Positions 48,241-61,439 are shown, counted from the stretch's first letter. The stretch is 64,000 nucleotides of DNA from Phoenix dactylifera (GCF_009389715.1 NC_052404.1:7586745-7650744); one strand, 5' to 3'. Notes: generated by a model not told the origin, from the sequence alone. Translations and numbers: made by a program.

Positions 48241-51082
48241 AGGGAAAGGACTCGAATGAATTATTTGGACAGGCACTTTTCTCAATTGTTTGCACAACTG
48301 GATGAGAGACAATTATCAAAATGTACTATAAGTAATCCTTTTAAAAAAAAATCGGATTTTTTATAGGTGGGAAAAGCAAAGGAATGGGCAAAGCATAAAT
48401 TTTTTTCCCAACCAGATTTTTTATACTAGAAGCAACATCTCACGTCACTTGTGACTAGATACGAGGCTTTTGTATTATCTATAGTAGATTCAGATATGTA
48501 GCTCGCCGTACATGAATGTGTATGGTGAGAAAGCTACTATGGTCAAGGTCAAAAATTAGCCTAATATGTCAGTGCTCCATCCACTACTAAATACTGGTGC
48601 AAATAATACAAAACCTCTGACCATAACTATTGAAAGCACTCATGCAAGTCATGCATCTACAATTTTTGCACCCGCTAAGGCTAGAAAGTGATTCAATCCC
48701 TCGCCATGTTAGACAAGGATGTCATGGGAAGGCATGCATCAAATCCATGGAGACATATAAATAGCACAAATGAAGGTGACGCCGGAAATTAGGAAGCTCA
48801 AAGACATGTACGTAGCAGTCTCTGATATAAATCCAATGCTATATTCTCCGGATCAAAAGAGAAATCAGTGAAGTGAAGCAACCATCTTATTATATCTATC
48901 AATGTAACTTCAAAGGGGAAAAAAAAAATCTAATCGGATTGAGATGACAGCAACGATCAATATTACATCCAATCGGGCCCTGGTTTTATTCGTCACAATC
49001 CATCGTTCCAAGTAAACAAGCATGAGGCGATTCAAAGAAAGTACTACCAATTGGACGACTAAAGATCGTGGAATGCGTGTGGAATCAAAAAGTTGGATGC
49101 ATCTGGGGGTGGTGGCTGCGACCGAACGCGCACGGGGGGCCATCCGGTCCCTGCTGACCGGAACACCGGGGGGAGGGAGAGGACGGAGACCGAGATTTCA
49201 GAGTAGTCCGGTCGTGGGGCGCACCGCTTTGACTGGCACGTGGCGGAAAGCCGAGTCCTCCGGACCATCCGGATCGTGCTCGCCAGCTCATGACGCGACA
49301 AACGCTGACGTGGCCCCAGGACTTCTCGGCGGCTCGGAATGCACGTGTCGGTATCAGAAACCCTTCTCGAGCCGGGACCACCGCGGGAGAAAGGCGGTTT
49401 TCCGCCGCTGGATGTAGGTGCCGTGACGGTAAGCTCACCGCGGTTGCTATCCCGCGTGGCTACGCTCGTGCCGCTGTCTCTTTTTATTTTCTCTGATTAT
49501 TTTAGTCTATCTAGATACGTGTGGGAAATTCTAGCCTTTTATTTTTCCCGTGTGTTGTTGGCTTGAAAGAGGGCCAATCTAATCATTGGTTGTACAGTTA
49601 TTTCGTTGGGTGTGGGTGTGGGTGTGGGTCTGGGTGGGGGTGGGGGTCATACATACAAACATATACATACATACATAAAAAGTTTAGTTTCTTGTCATTT
49701 ATATAGGAGCAGTCTTATCATGTGAAAGCCCAGGTTGGTCAAAATTCTGGGTTATTTTTCGTAAGTATCATTCATTAGAACGCCAAATTTCCATACCTGA
49801 TGTAATTTATTGACAAGATGGTTTTGACCAACACAATGACCTATAGTATTGATATCTTAATGACAAATTAAGTTTGGAGAGGCCTACATTCTGATTCTTT
49901 AAGTTAGTTACATCAATGAAACTAGAAAATATTCTTTCACCAACAACTAATAGGCGAGTTTCATAATTTATTTTCTTTCCAAGTGAGAGGTCACGGATAT
50001 AAATTTGAGTGACGGTGGATAACCATCATATTCTTAAAAAAAATAAAAAAAAATCTTTCAAAATATCCTCTAATATGTGTAATTACTTTATAGTCAGAGA
50101 ATTTGAATTTATACTAGTAGAGTTAGAGAGAGAATTTTTTTTTTTTGAGTAAAGATTGTTTTATTCTCAGAAGTCATATATTTGAAAAAATTAAAAATAT
50201 ATTTCTGAGTTTTTTTTCCTTCACCTAAGAAAGTCTATTTGTTTTATAATTGATTTCTAATTATCCGATAATTTTTTATAGTATATATAGATAAACTTGA
50301 TGGATGCTTAATCTGACGTCCTTCCCTTCCAAGTGGCAACATAAATATATTGGAAGGCACCCACTGACTAGATGGAAGGTCTCCACGTGAACTAGATGGA
50401 GACCTCCACTGAGTGATGGAAGGTCTCCGCATGAGACTTAACACTTTCCACAATTAATTAGCTCCCATTTCTTATAAGATCTAGCGATTTACTATTATAA
50501 TGTAATCTCATGTTGCTGTTTATCTGTGTGGCAAATCTAGGTCCAATTTTGCTTCAAAATCCATGTATTTGTCTATATTTGTTGTTGCATGTATATTATT
50601 AGCAAGTTAATAGTAGTATGATATAATTATATAAAGGGATGCATGATGGTGATTCCTTTTATCAGGGGAGGGAAAGGAAAATATTCAAAGGTGCCCATCA
50701 TATTACCATCATCCTTGTTCTGTTAATGAAATCAAGTAGACAAATAACAATTGGAGAGTGGTGACAATTAATGCACAAGCGGATTTATTACAAATTAGGA
50801 ACAACAGTTTACAGTGACATCTTGATGAAAAAAAATGAGATTAGAACTACAGATCATCTATTATCCTTTAAAAAATAGAAGAAACGCAGAAGAGAGATAT
50901 TGGAAGACTTAAAAAATTCCAACTATTCTTCAGAAAAGAGATTGGAAGACTTCAAAAATTCCCCACTAATTTCCTCTTCCTTCTTTTCTTTCTCCTTTTT
51001 GTTTTTCCACAACTCCAATCTGTGCTTGTATATATCTTCGTCTAGTCTTACAAGCCATGCTTTTCCCTTCTTTTCCTCAGTT
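48241..51082. other. Spacer downstream of the MYB gene with a GC-rich island
   Basis: About 49085-49480 is a sharply GC-rich island with CACGTGG (near 49238), TGACGTGG (near 49308) and GCACGTGTC (near 49339). It resembles a monocot promoter or first exon, but its open frames show no known domain. A (GGGTGT)n-like run follows at 49608-49646. The remainder is AT-rich. Confidence 0.4.
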
Positions 51083-52391
51083 TTAGAACTGCTGCTGAAA
51101 CCAAATATCCTCCACGCTCCACAGATTCTCCCCCCATGCGCCCTGCTCGAAGTCCGGTAACCCGAGGTTGCTGTTACCGCCCGGGCTGGGCAGCAACTCC
51201 GGCCACCACCCACCGATCTGAACATCATGAGTCCCGTCGCCGTTCTTGTTTTCACCTCCCTGCATGCCGCCGTAGCACTCGGCGAAGCAGTCGGCGATCG
51301 GAGGTGACGAGAAGTGCATACCGGCCGAGTCCGACGATGACCCGGCGGCGCTGGAGGTCTCTGGGCTTGGCTTCACCTGCCCGGCCTCGAAGCCCGGCTC
51401 TGCCGGGTGGTCGCCGGCCATCGGGACGCTACCATTCTGGTAGATGGCTGCCGGTGAGCTGCCGGAGGCTGCCCGGATTCTTTCAATGAGGCGAGGCATC
51501 CATAGGTATCGCATGACGTCTTTGAACTGCTTGCTGTTAACGTCGCATTGGAGCTGCTTTGCATGTTTTTGCACCCTGGTCCTCCAGTAGTTCTTTATTT
51601 CATTGTCGGTCCTCCCTGGCAAGTGCTGCGCAATCTTGGACCACCTATTGCACGATACAGAACAACCCGGTAAGGACTAGAATGTAAGGATAATTCCACG
51701 GTCGAGGGGTTTTTGGTAAGATTCCTTACCGGTTTCCCCATCGAGAGTGGAGCTCGAGGATTAGGAGCTGCTCCTCGGGGGTGATGTTTCCGCGCCGGAC
51801 ATCCGGGCGGAGATAGTTGAGCCATCGGAGCCGGCAGCTCTTGCCTGTTCTTTTCAGTCCTGTTCGATAGAATTAATAGGAGAGGGAGAAGAGTAAAAGG
51901 TGTTAGAGATGAAGAAACATTAGAAAACAACAAAACTGGGGAAATTAAACATAGATACTGGAGTTCTTAGTAGTCTCAATATTATGCTTTGAACTTAGAT
52001 AGCCATACTGTGCTCTGAGATATTACACGACACCTTGTAAAATTTAATATTAGTAGTGTTTATGGGGCTCTTTCCTCCTACTAGTTTAAGCTTGAAAAAG
52101 CCGAGGGAGTAAAAGGATCATCCAATATATTTCCTTTCTCCTTAGTATGTTATTTAAAAAACCTGCTTAGAAAACTCCATCAATAGGGAATGAATTAAAT
52201 CCGTCACCTGCGCAACGAGCGAGAGAATTCCATCGGCCCTCGCCATGGGCGGCGATATAATTCATCAGTATGAGGTCTTCCTCCACGGTCCAAGGCCCTC
52301 TTCTTAAATCCATGTCCTCTTCACTTGGTGGGGTGGCAGAGCTCCAAGTCCTTCCATGGACCTCCGCTCCTACTCCCCTCCCCATCTGCAT
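51083..52391 (-). CDS. R2R3-MYB transcription factor, subgroup 20
   Basis: Exons 52391-52208, 51859-51730 and 51644-51083 (introns 348 and 85 bp) give 291 residues. The R2 repeat has W34, W54 and W74 ([15 protein letters not shown] ... GRWNSLAR ... [15 protein letters not shown]). R3 begins [10 protein letters not shown], with Ile in place of the first Trp as usual in plants, followed by W106 and W125 ([23 protein letters not shown]). After it, [17 protein letters not shown] and [17 protein letters not shown] identify the group of Arabidopsis MYB2, MYB62, MYB78, MYB108, MYB112 and MYB116, nuclear regulators tied to stress, jasmonate/ABA, senescence and phosphate or GA signalling. An in-frame TAG stands upstream of the ATG at 52391; a second ATG follows two codons later. 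The gene is intact. Confidence 0.93.
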
Positions 52392-52545
52392 AGCTTCTTC
52401 TCTGTCTTCTAGTTGTGTCAAGATAGACAACTATGGAGAAAGTTAGATGAGAACGAGTTTTGGTAGATAGAGAGAGAGATGGGAGATGGATTGGGATGGG
52501 ATTGGACTGATGCGATGAAAAGGGTGGGGAGAGGGAGGGGGTGGG

Positions 52546-52553
52546 CTTTTATA
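52546..52553 (-). promoter_or_regulatory. TATA box of the MYB gene
   Basis: On the minus strand TATAAAAG lies about 155 bases before the start codon. The leader between them contains CT-rich sequence (TCTCTCTCTATC), common in plant 5' UTRs. Confidence 0.65.
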
Positions 52554-52599
52554 GAGAGTTTTAGGAAAAGAGACGTGTGATGGTGCACGCCGCAATGGG

Positions 52600-53870
52600 A
52601 TTATGGCTTAGTTTAAGCTCTCTAAAGCCCAAAGTGGTGGGGTTTAAAATTTTAATTAAATCAAGCAGCGTGACGAGCCCTTTGAAGTTTTGACTATTCC
52701 ACCCCCCCCCCTTCCCCTGTCTTCCCCTGTCCTGTTCTCTTCTCTGTGGTGGTTTTGTCTCCTACTTGGACTTCCCTTGCCTTCAAAGTGGGTAGAAGTG
52801 TAGACTCGGTTTGGTTTTCTCTTCTGTAGCCATTTTCGTGGCCGCAGCGGACGCCGGAGGCCCCCGAGCTTGAAATGGTTGGTTTGCACGGCTGGAGTTG
52901 GAAAAATTGGATACAGTGCAATGTTAGGATATGTAGTGATCGGCTTGCATTCTTTTGGGATTTTAATGAGGGGATATTCTTCGTGTGACACAAATTTATT
53001 CTACTTGTTTTCCGTCTTTGAATCATTTAACAGGTATATTAATATACGGTGTACGTCAAGATTTTTCTACTGTGTAGGTGCAAGTTGTTTGATGAGACAA
53101 GATAATCCTTCTATATGTTTGTATTGGAGACTTGATTACAGGATAAGATGTTAGAGTATCAACGTGTTTAACTGGGTTTAAATCTAATTTTGGCTAAACT
53201 TTTTTCTGACTGGATTAAGGACATTGGTTTCGAGACTTCTTTCTTTGTTTGAGTCTCCCATTTTGGGTGATGGGACTCTCTTTGCTCACTTCTCTTGGTG
53301 GGCGAAGTTGGCCGAAGATGCCAGTTTCCAATATTTTTCAGGCTTTTCAGACTCTCTTTGGTTTGGTTGGAGATCCCGTATTGGATCTAAACTCCTACCT
53401 TTTTTGGCAGCAGCAAATGCTGGTTGGCATTCCTTCTGCCTCGCATGCACAACCACTATGTTTGCTTGGTTTTCACGTGATGGTTTCCCATATTGACTTT
53501 CTCTTGGCACTAGCAGAGATTGGTCGACTCTTCTTCTAGTACCAAATGATGATAGGTTGTACAGGTATTTGATCTTATTTCATTCTGTCTGAAGACCGGC
53601 GTAAAGCTTGGGGAAGGGAGGAAGAGTCCAAATCTTTTTCTCGACTGAGAAAATAAATGAGTTTGGTCGATTTGTGTAAACTCATAATTTGTACTTAGAG
53701 AGCTCCTAATTTTGACTTTCTTTCTTCCTAAAGCCACCAAAAAGAGCAGTTTTTGATCCACAAGTAGTAACGTAAACTATGGTATTAGGGGGGGAAGTAA
53801 AATTGGAATCATAACCTCATCCAAAAAGAATAGTTAGAAAGTACTTTTTTGAATTTTTTACTCCTGTATA
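52600..53870. other. Upstream region of the MYB gene, no other gene seen
   Basis: It holds a C run at 52702-52710 and AT-rich DNA. Open frames at 53224-53539 have no ATG-supported or known domain. Confidence 0.3.
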
Positions 53871-53904
53871 TGGAACTAAACACACGCCCGCACCGATCCT
53901 CACA
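53871..53904 (-). mobile_element. Remnant of a TRIM LTR end
   Basis: A 34-bp stretch with ACTAAACACACGCCCGCAC then TCCTCACA matches the end of the LTRs of the TRIM at 21023-21459 with few changes. Nothing else of the element remains beside it. Confidence 0.65.
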
Positions 53905-54367
53905 CTTTCATTCCGGTTGTTTGTTTGAGAAGAGTCCTATTTCTAATCCGATTTCAGAGAAAAATGGGAATGTCCTAATCTCTAAAATATAACCTGAACT
54001 TTTTTCTGGCATTCAAATTCTATTTCAATTTCAATTCTAGCGGCAAAGCAAATGCGTTGAGGAACATGGCTGTTCCAATTTCGATTCTAGCGGCGAACCA
54101 AATACACTATAAATTCTTCAAACAAATGGCAAAGGAGATCATAGCCACTTGGGTGCACCAATAGTCTATCTTAGCTTATGCATGGTAAGTGCAGTTATTT
54201 ATTTAAAAATTTTGAAACCTAAATACCTTTGAAGTACGAGCCCATAATACAAAAATAATATATAATACTAGGGGATACGTTGGAAGCATGCCTTTCATGC
54301 AGATTGCCTGTGAATCATGAAGAACTCAAAAGGATGTCTTTCAAGTGCTTATGCACGCACGTATGCC

Positions 54368-54371
<4 letters not shown>

Positions 54372-54412
<41 letters not shown>
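54372..54412. repeat. (AG)20 microsatellite
   Basis: An uninterrupted AG run of 41 bases. Confidence 0.95.
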
Positions 54413-54415
<3 letters not shown>

Positions 54416-55220
54416 AACAATGGGTATTCTAAAGATATACTTATATATCAATTTAGGCAATTTCTCTCAAAATTCTGCTTTCCGCTGGTGTCAGCTGAAA
54501 CAAGATTTTTAACATATAAAATTGTTTGGGATAAGTGGAGATGGCACTGTCAAGTTGTGACCATCCTGACGCGATGAATGCTACCGGTACGATACATCAT
54601 CCGTCACAAATGATGAGATCACTGTGGACATATTAAAGCTTGAAAAAAAAAAGCCTTTAATGGGCAAGGAATTCTTAAAAGTAAATTCCTTAGTATGGCT
54701 AAAGAAACTTGATTAAAGTGGACTGCAGTTAATGCTACTTAAGCAACTCACTTCAGGCAACTAGGAGTTCATCGCATGTATTGTTGATTGCTAGTTGAAA
54801 CTCATAGACTAATTAACATAGCCGCTTATGTCCTCATTTCAGCCAATCAAGTAGAAACAATCTTGTTCTCGCCTCAAGCTTGCTGAGATGAATGAAGCGT
54901 CTTCAAATCACTTCTCATCTCTAATAAATACTCAACGACTACATTTTTTAGGGCAATGCTTAGACATCTCATTCTATGCCCATCATATTTATTTCATTAA
55001 ACTAACTGCATCTAGAGCATTACCAAGGAACATCGTCAGCAAAAACGCGGCAGTACTGCTTCGAGATGCCTAATTCTGATTAAATTAGAGGCAATGTTCC
55101 CCGAGACGCATTCATTGAATTCGACAATATTATAATAAACTTGAGTTCACATGTAAACAATTTTTCATAATTAGGTTAACAACATGATTTTAATAATCCA
55201 TATTGTGACATTCTTGGATG

Positions 55221-55223
55221 CCC

Positions 55224-55287
<64 letters not shown>
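55221..55287. repeat. Compound microsatellite C14 (CT)27
   Basis: A run of 14 C passes directly into an uninterrupted CT run to 55287. Length here is liable to sequencing and replication error. Confidence 0.93.
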
Positions 55288-55289
<2 letters not shown>

Positions 55290-55850
55290 TCTTTTCTGAA
55301 AAGAAAATATTTTAGTGGTGGCGGAATATGATGAAGCTGGCCCTGAAGTCTTCTCTCCGTGTGACCATGTCTCTCCAAACTCCTGTCAGCTGAGTCATGA
55401 GGGAGAAAAAGTAGTGAGAGCTGCGGAAAGGAAAATTCTGCAAACAAGCAAGCTAAGGTCTCTTCCCTCTGGGGTCAAATAAAGAGGGCCCAACGCCACG
55501 CTTCAAAACCAATGTACTTCCAAAAAGGAACCAAAGGAGACGCTAATTAGTTCTTGTGGGGTTGGCACCAAGAAGAAGTCGGCTACTAGAAAAATATGGG
55601 ATTGATGAGTTGATGTGTGCGCGAGAGAGCTTTCTCTCTGCTTTGGCTTGGAGCTTGATGGCCTCGTACACTTTGCCATTAGTTTAATTAAAAGTGGGGG
55701 ACATGAGATTAGAGAAGAAAAAAAAGGAGGACGCACGGATGGATGCGTGTCTAAATAAGCATGATAGGGGACTTTTTCTTTTCTTTTTTCTCTCGCTCGT
55801 ACCAAAAGATTCAAAGATGGAATGGGTAGTGGCATCCAAAAGAACACCGA

Positions 55851-56180
55851 GAGTAAATTTGTCAGGATAATTTAGTACATTAGAGATCAAATCAGGGAGC
55901 TGTTCAGGTTGAAAGAGTTAATTCTTTGTATGATTTTATTGACATGATTGATGGCACTCTTCGCCGGAACTCTTAGAAAAATTACTTTATTATGGGTCCG
56001 GTTGAGCTAATTACCAAAAGGAACTCTTGAGTAAATTTTTTAAGATAATTTAGTACATTATATATCAAATCATGTAGCTGATCAGGTTACATTAGCTTAT
56101 GTCATTCTATTGACATGATTGATGGCACTCGCGTTGTTATTCTTAGAAAAATAACTTTATTATGGGTCCAATTAAATTAA
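55851..56180. repeat. Tandem duplication, period 178 bp
   Basis: Copies at 55851-56010 and 56029-56180 share GAGTAAATTT, ATAATTTAGTACATTA, TTGACATGATTGATGGCACTC and ACTTTATTATGGGTCC. They have diverged moderately and contain no gene. Confidence 0.85.
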
Positions 56181-57053
56181 GTTTTATATAGATATAATCA
56201 ATTATTTGAAAAAAAAATCATTCAAGAATATAAAAAATAGCAAGTCTTGTGGCAACTAAAATATGTTTGTTAAATTTATATGAACACTTAGAAGTACTAA
56301 CTTGATTCAGATCATCAGCATCCAATTCTCAGGGTGGCTTCACTTGATTATCTGAAGAGAAAGAGAAAAAAAACTAAACAGAAAGGAAAGGAATTGGCCA
56401 CACTATGGACATATTAGCTAGCTTTAGTTAATGACTCAAAAAATATCAACATGTTTATTAATATCCTCCTAGCAAGGTATAATCTCTGCATCTTCGTATG
56501 AAAAAAATATCCGGCGTAAACCAAGAATGATGACATAATTCATGTTCACTTATGGGCAAGCATTAGGCTAAAAATTCACTAGTTTTATGAGAGCTACATA
56601 ATTATAAGAGAGAGAATATTGCATTATGCTTATCAATATGTATGCCAAAGGCCTCCTCTTTCTTTATTCCCTTGAATATTAGTGCATGAGGATATGCATG
56701 TCTGATTGAAAAGTTATCTCACATTGGAACAAAGCCAACTTTCTGGACCCTAAGCTACGTGATGCTCATTTCAAATATGGGCGGACTGCTATATTTTCAT
56801 GCGACCGAGCATATTCTGCGCATAATTATTAAGTATTCAAGTGAATTCTCCCTCATTGCAACCGTGGATTAAAAACTGAATATGTTGTCCTTAAAGGGCA
56901 TAAACAAAGGTTCCATCTTTTTTCTTCTCTCTTTCTTTCTTTGGCTGCACATAAAAAAAAGGTAGGTATCCACACATTATCATTTCATGATATACAAAAA
57001 GCGATAAATCTCAAAGCAGGCCCTCCTTATTCTTAGGACTTGTCAGGATTGCA
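56181..57053. other. AT-rich intergenic DNA, nothing recognised
   Basis: Only short A/T tracts and a CTTTCTTT run near 56930 are visible. Confidence 0.35.
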
Positions 57054-57495
57054 GAAAGAAGAGAGAAAGTATAATCAACAGAAAAATAAAGAAATACCTT
57101 GTATTTGGTTGAAGTTTTTAAATGAAAGAGATGGAAAAGTAGTTTTCTTATGGAAATAAAATTTCCACATATTTCATGAGAAAGAAAAACTCATATGAGG
57201 TATGAAAAAATATAATTCTCACTTGCTGAAAATTAGAGAATTTTTCTTTTCTAAAAATGCTCTTAAGCTTTTAGATAGAATGAGATAAAGATTTTTTTTA
57301 ACAGTTTGCTAAGTTTGAAAAGCTTCGGAGAGTGAGGAGGAGCAAAGCGATGAAGAGGCTTACAAATATAACAAGTATTTTACAAAACTTTTTCAGAAAA
57401 TAAATACTCAACCAAATATAAGCCGCTCTGAAATGTGTTAGTTTTTCATAGTTAACCAAACATACAAAAACTACTTTTCTAGAATTTTACAAAAA
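57054..57495. mobile_element. MITE-like repeat, copy B
   Basis: Homologous to 47797-48240 in the same orientation. Shared words include GTATTTGGTTGAAG, TTATGGAAATAA, CATGAGAAAG, CTTAAGCTTTTAGAT and CAACCAAATATAA. It carries a 60-bp segment near 57300-57355 with no match in copy A. Confidence 0.55.
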
Positions 57496-58129
57496 ATATT
57501 TTGTTGAAAAGGAACATTATTGTGATGCCGACTCATAATTACTTCTTAAACACCAAATCAAGCACCCACTTAGCAGTGCTTTGCTACATTACTTTACTTG
57601 ATTCTCTAGCTACTATCGATCGACAATTTGATTATAATACTCCAGGTGGTGCAGGGAAGAACACAATCACTTTCACTCTAGAAGAAGCAGTTGGAGGCAT
57701 GCGACACAAATCAGCTGCGTGGAGGACAACTCTTAAGGAGGCATAAGTTGCTAAAGGCTATGCTATTCTATTGTTAATGGCTAATAACGTTATGATTAAA
57801 AGCATATGAAGCGTAGGTATTCCGTCCAATGCGAGGACAGTGGGCCATAGAAGAGTGGTTTCTTCCTTGAGCCAAAAAAAAAAAAAAAAAAGGCTATATG
57901 TGGGATGGTGAGATGCACGTGTTCACTCAATAGAGGATGTAGAGAGCCGTGCGTGACCGCACAACAAGTGAAGGCTTATATTTTATAATATCTATTAGTC
58001 TGATAAAGGGAAGAGAGGAAGCGCCATGAATGATTGAGGAACTCAGAAATCTCATTCAAGAATTTCGCCCAATGTGATAGGTTTCATGTGTGGTGCTAAT
58101 GAATGGAAGAGCAATTGGAAACTATTTGG

Positions 58130-58290
58130 AGATAAAAGGGGGCTAGAAACTTAGTCCCATATCGGTTAAATAGCGGAAAAGATTGTGTCTTATAAGAAGG
58201 GGCACAACTTCTTTCCTTCGGAAGCGCCTTTTTAAATAACAAAGTCGTGAGAGGTATATGGCGCCGCAAAGAGCCTAACAGGAACCATCC
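58130..58290 (+). mobile_element. Probable solo LTR of a small LTR element
   Basis: Contains TTAGTCCCATATCGGTTA, the motif that recurs in small plant LTRs and, in complement, in the TRIM at 21023. It is followed by GGAAAAGATTGTG, CTTATAAGAAGGGGC and GGAAGCGCCTTTT, which resemble the U3-R layout of such LTRs. No partner repeat or primer site was seen. Confidence 0.4.
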
Positions 58291-59390
58291 CCTCTCTATG
58301 ATTAATTGTTTTGAGTGGAATATATATATATTTGAGTTGTACGTACCAATACTATTTATAGTACTTCTCCTTATCTAAAATTTCTCGGACCTTGCCTATT
58401 AATTTGTCCTTCTCGATTTATGTTATCATTCAATTGCATAATATACATAGCTATCGTCTGCATTCAATTTTTGACTATTAATATTTTTTATAAAAGTATA
58501 TAAGTAAAAATTTACTCGGTAGGATAAGATATCTTTACTATTGCTTGAAGTTAATTATCAACACATTTCGGAGAAATTACTCTAAATCCTATTGTACCAA
58601 TACATTTAAACACTTTTACATGCATTCTATTAAAATTTATTATTTTACTCTTAGACTACTTTGGTCTAATTTGCTCTTAATACTATAAAAAAAAAAAAGA
58701 AAAGAAATCTTATAAGCTTACACGTTTTACAGAATCTAATCTAAAAGATTTCCATTTTACCAATATTTTGAAACACTTTTTCTCTTCTTGATCGGTTTAC
58801 CTAGTTTTCACCTCTTAATACGGCAAGAAGAAGAATGCTTTAGTGCTCGACCAATCGTGTTACATGACGGATAAAGTCCTTTCAATCATTCTTCATTAGA
58901 ATTTATGCGCATCGACAGTTCGTTAGTCCAAATCAAGTTATTAAAGAAATAAGCGATCGTAGATTTGCCACGCCAGTAACTATCATTATACCCTTATTTT
59001 AATCTATAATAAATCGATCGAATAATGACCCTCCTTTCCATTCTTTTCTAATGGGACAAAGGTTTAGTTGGTTATGGTAGAAAAGTGTGTTAAAAGCGAA
59101 TAAAATGCAACACCAAATTAATAATTAAAACCAAGTGTTCAGCTCCATCCAAGTCTAAACATTCTAGAAAAAGCATCCCCCCTCCCTCCCCCCTCTCCTG
59201 TACTCTGTAGAGGGAACTGGTGGTTGTAAAGACAAACCAAGCTTCTTTTTTTTTTTTTTTTAGTGAAATAGAGGACAAACAAAGTCCTATACTTAGCCAA
59301 AGGTAACTAATTCTGTATTGGACGAAATTACCACGAGTGAAGGGGCGCCGGTGTGAAAGCGAAGCACGCGGGGTGGTGGGTAATTCCGCC
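58291..59390. other. AT-rich intergenic DNA, nothing recognised
   Basis: Simple A/T tracts and a T run at 59246-59262. Confidence 0.35.
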
Positions 59391-59755
59391 AAACACCAAG
59401 CTGCGGGCAGCCTGAAAGAATATATCCTATGCGAGGTTTGTACTTGGTGTCGAGCGGGTGTACCTCAAAGGAGACTCATCCATGGTGATTGATTGGATCC
59501 GAGGGGTGGATAGGTTTGGTGATGGTCATCCCCTTATCCGGAAGACTCACAGGATGGCTCAGATGTTGGGCGGCTTTCAGGCAGCACACGTGTTTAGGAA
59601 GACGAACAGGGTAGCACCGAAATTTTCTTTGGACGTCTGCTTCAGATATCCCTTTCCTCTGTATTTCTTACTTTTTCGTGATTTGGCAGGATTTATACAC
59701 GTTAGAACTATATGATATGAGTAGCCGTTTCTACACACACAAAAAAAAAAGAAAA
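59391..59755 (+). mobile_element. LINE 3' end with RNase H coding and poly-A tail
   Basis: The frame reads KLRAA, stop, KNISYARFVLGVERVYLKGD, SSMVIDWIRG, DGHPLIRKTHRMAQM and AAHVFRKTNRVA, blocks of the plant LINE RNase H domain. The tail reads FRDLAGFIHVRTI and then an A run (59741-59750). It is 5'-truncated and inactive and related to the copies at 4720 and 61440. Confidence 0.82.
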
Positions 59756-61029
59756 ACACTGAGCCCCTCGTTTTCTTGGGGGGCGATGGTAACCTATTTG
59801 GCTTGCTCCACTTTTAGGTTGTGGGTTATTCCGAGCTGAAGCGTCTTTGACCCGATCTCCTGTTCGGATGATGCTAGCTGTTTATTTCTTCGTTTCCTTC
59901 TGTCTTTTGACCTCCAAACGCTAATAGTAACGTGGCATGGATTCATTGGATTAATACCTATGCATCTACTCTTGCAAATTCCACTAGTTAGACTAACACT
60001 GAGTCCCACTTTTGACCACAATGCATCCTTATTCAAACCTATAGGAGTTTTCTTTGGTTATATCCGGGCTTGGATTCAAACTTACATGTTTTAGTAACCA
60101 ATTTGGAAGACTTTGGGATTGAAAGATTTCGAAGTAAAGGGATGTTACCACCCCAAAAAAAAAAAAAGTCAATAGATGTTGAAGTCACCATGTTTAAGTT
60201 CAAAAATGTGACTAACATTCCATAGAGTCTATGACATCCATAACTGTTCAATGTGCAAGTGATAACTTCGGTGCTACGACAGCAATAACTATGATATTAC
60301 AGTTATGCAACTATGATTTTTCTCTAATCTCACCATATTCCCTTTTCATTGCACCCTCTTACTAATCACAATTTGTCCTTAGCTAGATTGGAATGTGATA
60401 GCAAATGCTCATTGACATAATAAAAGATTTTTAAGAGCTAATGCTACAATTTTAACCAAAATTTATTCTAAAGCAAGTCTAATTTGACTATTTGAGGAAT
60501 TTCTTGCCTGAGTACAAACTTTAATTACATACGGACGAGCTATGGTGTTTTATTAAGCCATCCTAGGTCTATAGGGAACGAAGTTAGAAGTTGGAATCTT
60601 TCATTTGTTTGTGTAATCTAACTGTAAGACGATTCGTATATTTGGAATTCTTTATACTTCTAGAAATAGCTATTCGCATGGCATTAATCATGCAAGTGGG
60701 TCTTATTATCTATTCTGTTACCCATGGTTGATTGGTGGGGCTCATCTTTATGGGCATTGCTCACTAAAACTTCAACTTAGATTGAAAGGGAATTTATACT
60801 CATAGAAGAAAAGGCCAACAGGTGCATTTGCAGGACATATGCTTACTTGTAGAAAGAAAATGATATCCACTACTTATTTATGTTAGTTATTATCTCTAAT
60901 ATAATGTGAACTTTGTTACCATAAATGTATTATTGATGATGCTCTAGATTTTCATGCTTAGTCCCGATCAGATGTCCTGTGGGGCGGGATTGCGGTGCAT
61001 CCTGTTTATAAATTTTGAAATATTGATTA

Positions 61030-61031
<2 letters not shown>
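59756..61031. other. Intergenic DNA, nothing recognised
   Basis: AT-rich with A tracts; open frames are short and lack known domains. Confidence 0.3.

Positions 61032-61070
<39 letters not shown>
61032..61070. repeat. (TA)n microsatellite, about 39 bp
   Basis: An uninterrupted TA run visible directly. Confidence 0.93.
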
Positions 61071-61076
<6 letters not shown>

Positions 61077-61439
61077 CCTTATGGTCTCAAATTATGGTAT
61101 TCCTATTGGGATGTGAATTACAAAAAGGACTATTTTTGTTGTGGTGCCCATTTGTTAGCTAAATCTAGCCGGCACATCTCTATGGAGTGATGAACTGGTT
61201 CACCTGAACTACCAAATTAGTGGACCACCAAGAGCAGGTGCAAGATTTCTCTCCCACGCTGACCAATGAAAGCTTCCCTTCTGAAGTGGCCAAAATCGGA
61301 CGGTGAGTCGACACGATTTCTGTGTGCAAGCTGCACAGGGAGAGCACGCAACTTAAGATACGACTATTCCGTGTACGGCCGCCAAAATGAGGTCCACCAT
61401 CACCGCCCACGGGATTTATAGGTTAGAATTGTCCGTAGA

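Noticed and set aside
49022..49417. 131-codon open frame on the + strand
   Set aside because: Composition follows the GC island; no domain, and the leader is AT-rich without promoter signals.
52392..52430. A longer MYB N-terminus beginning at 52430
   Set aside because: The codon there is TTG and an in-frame TAG precedes it; the first ATG is at 52391.
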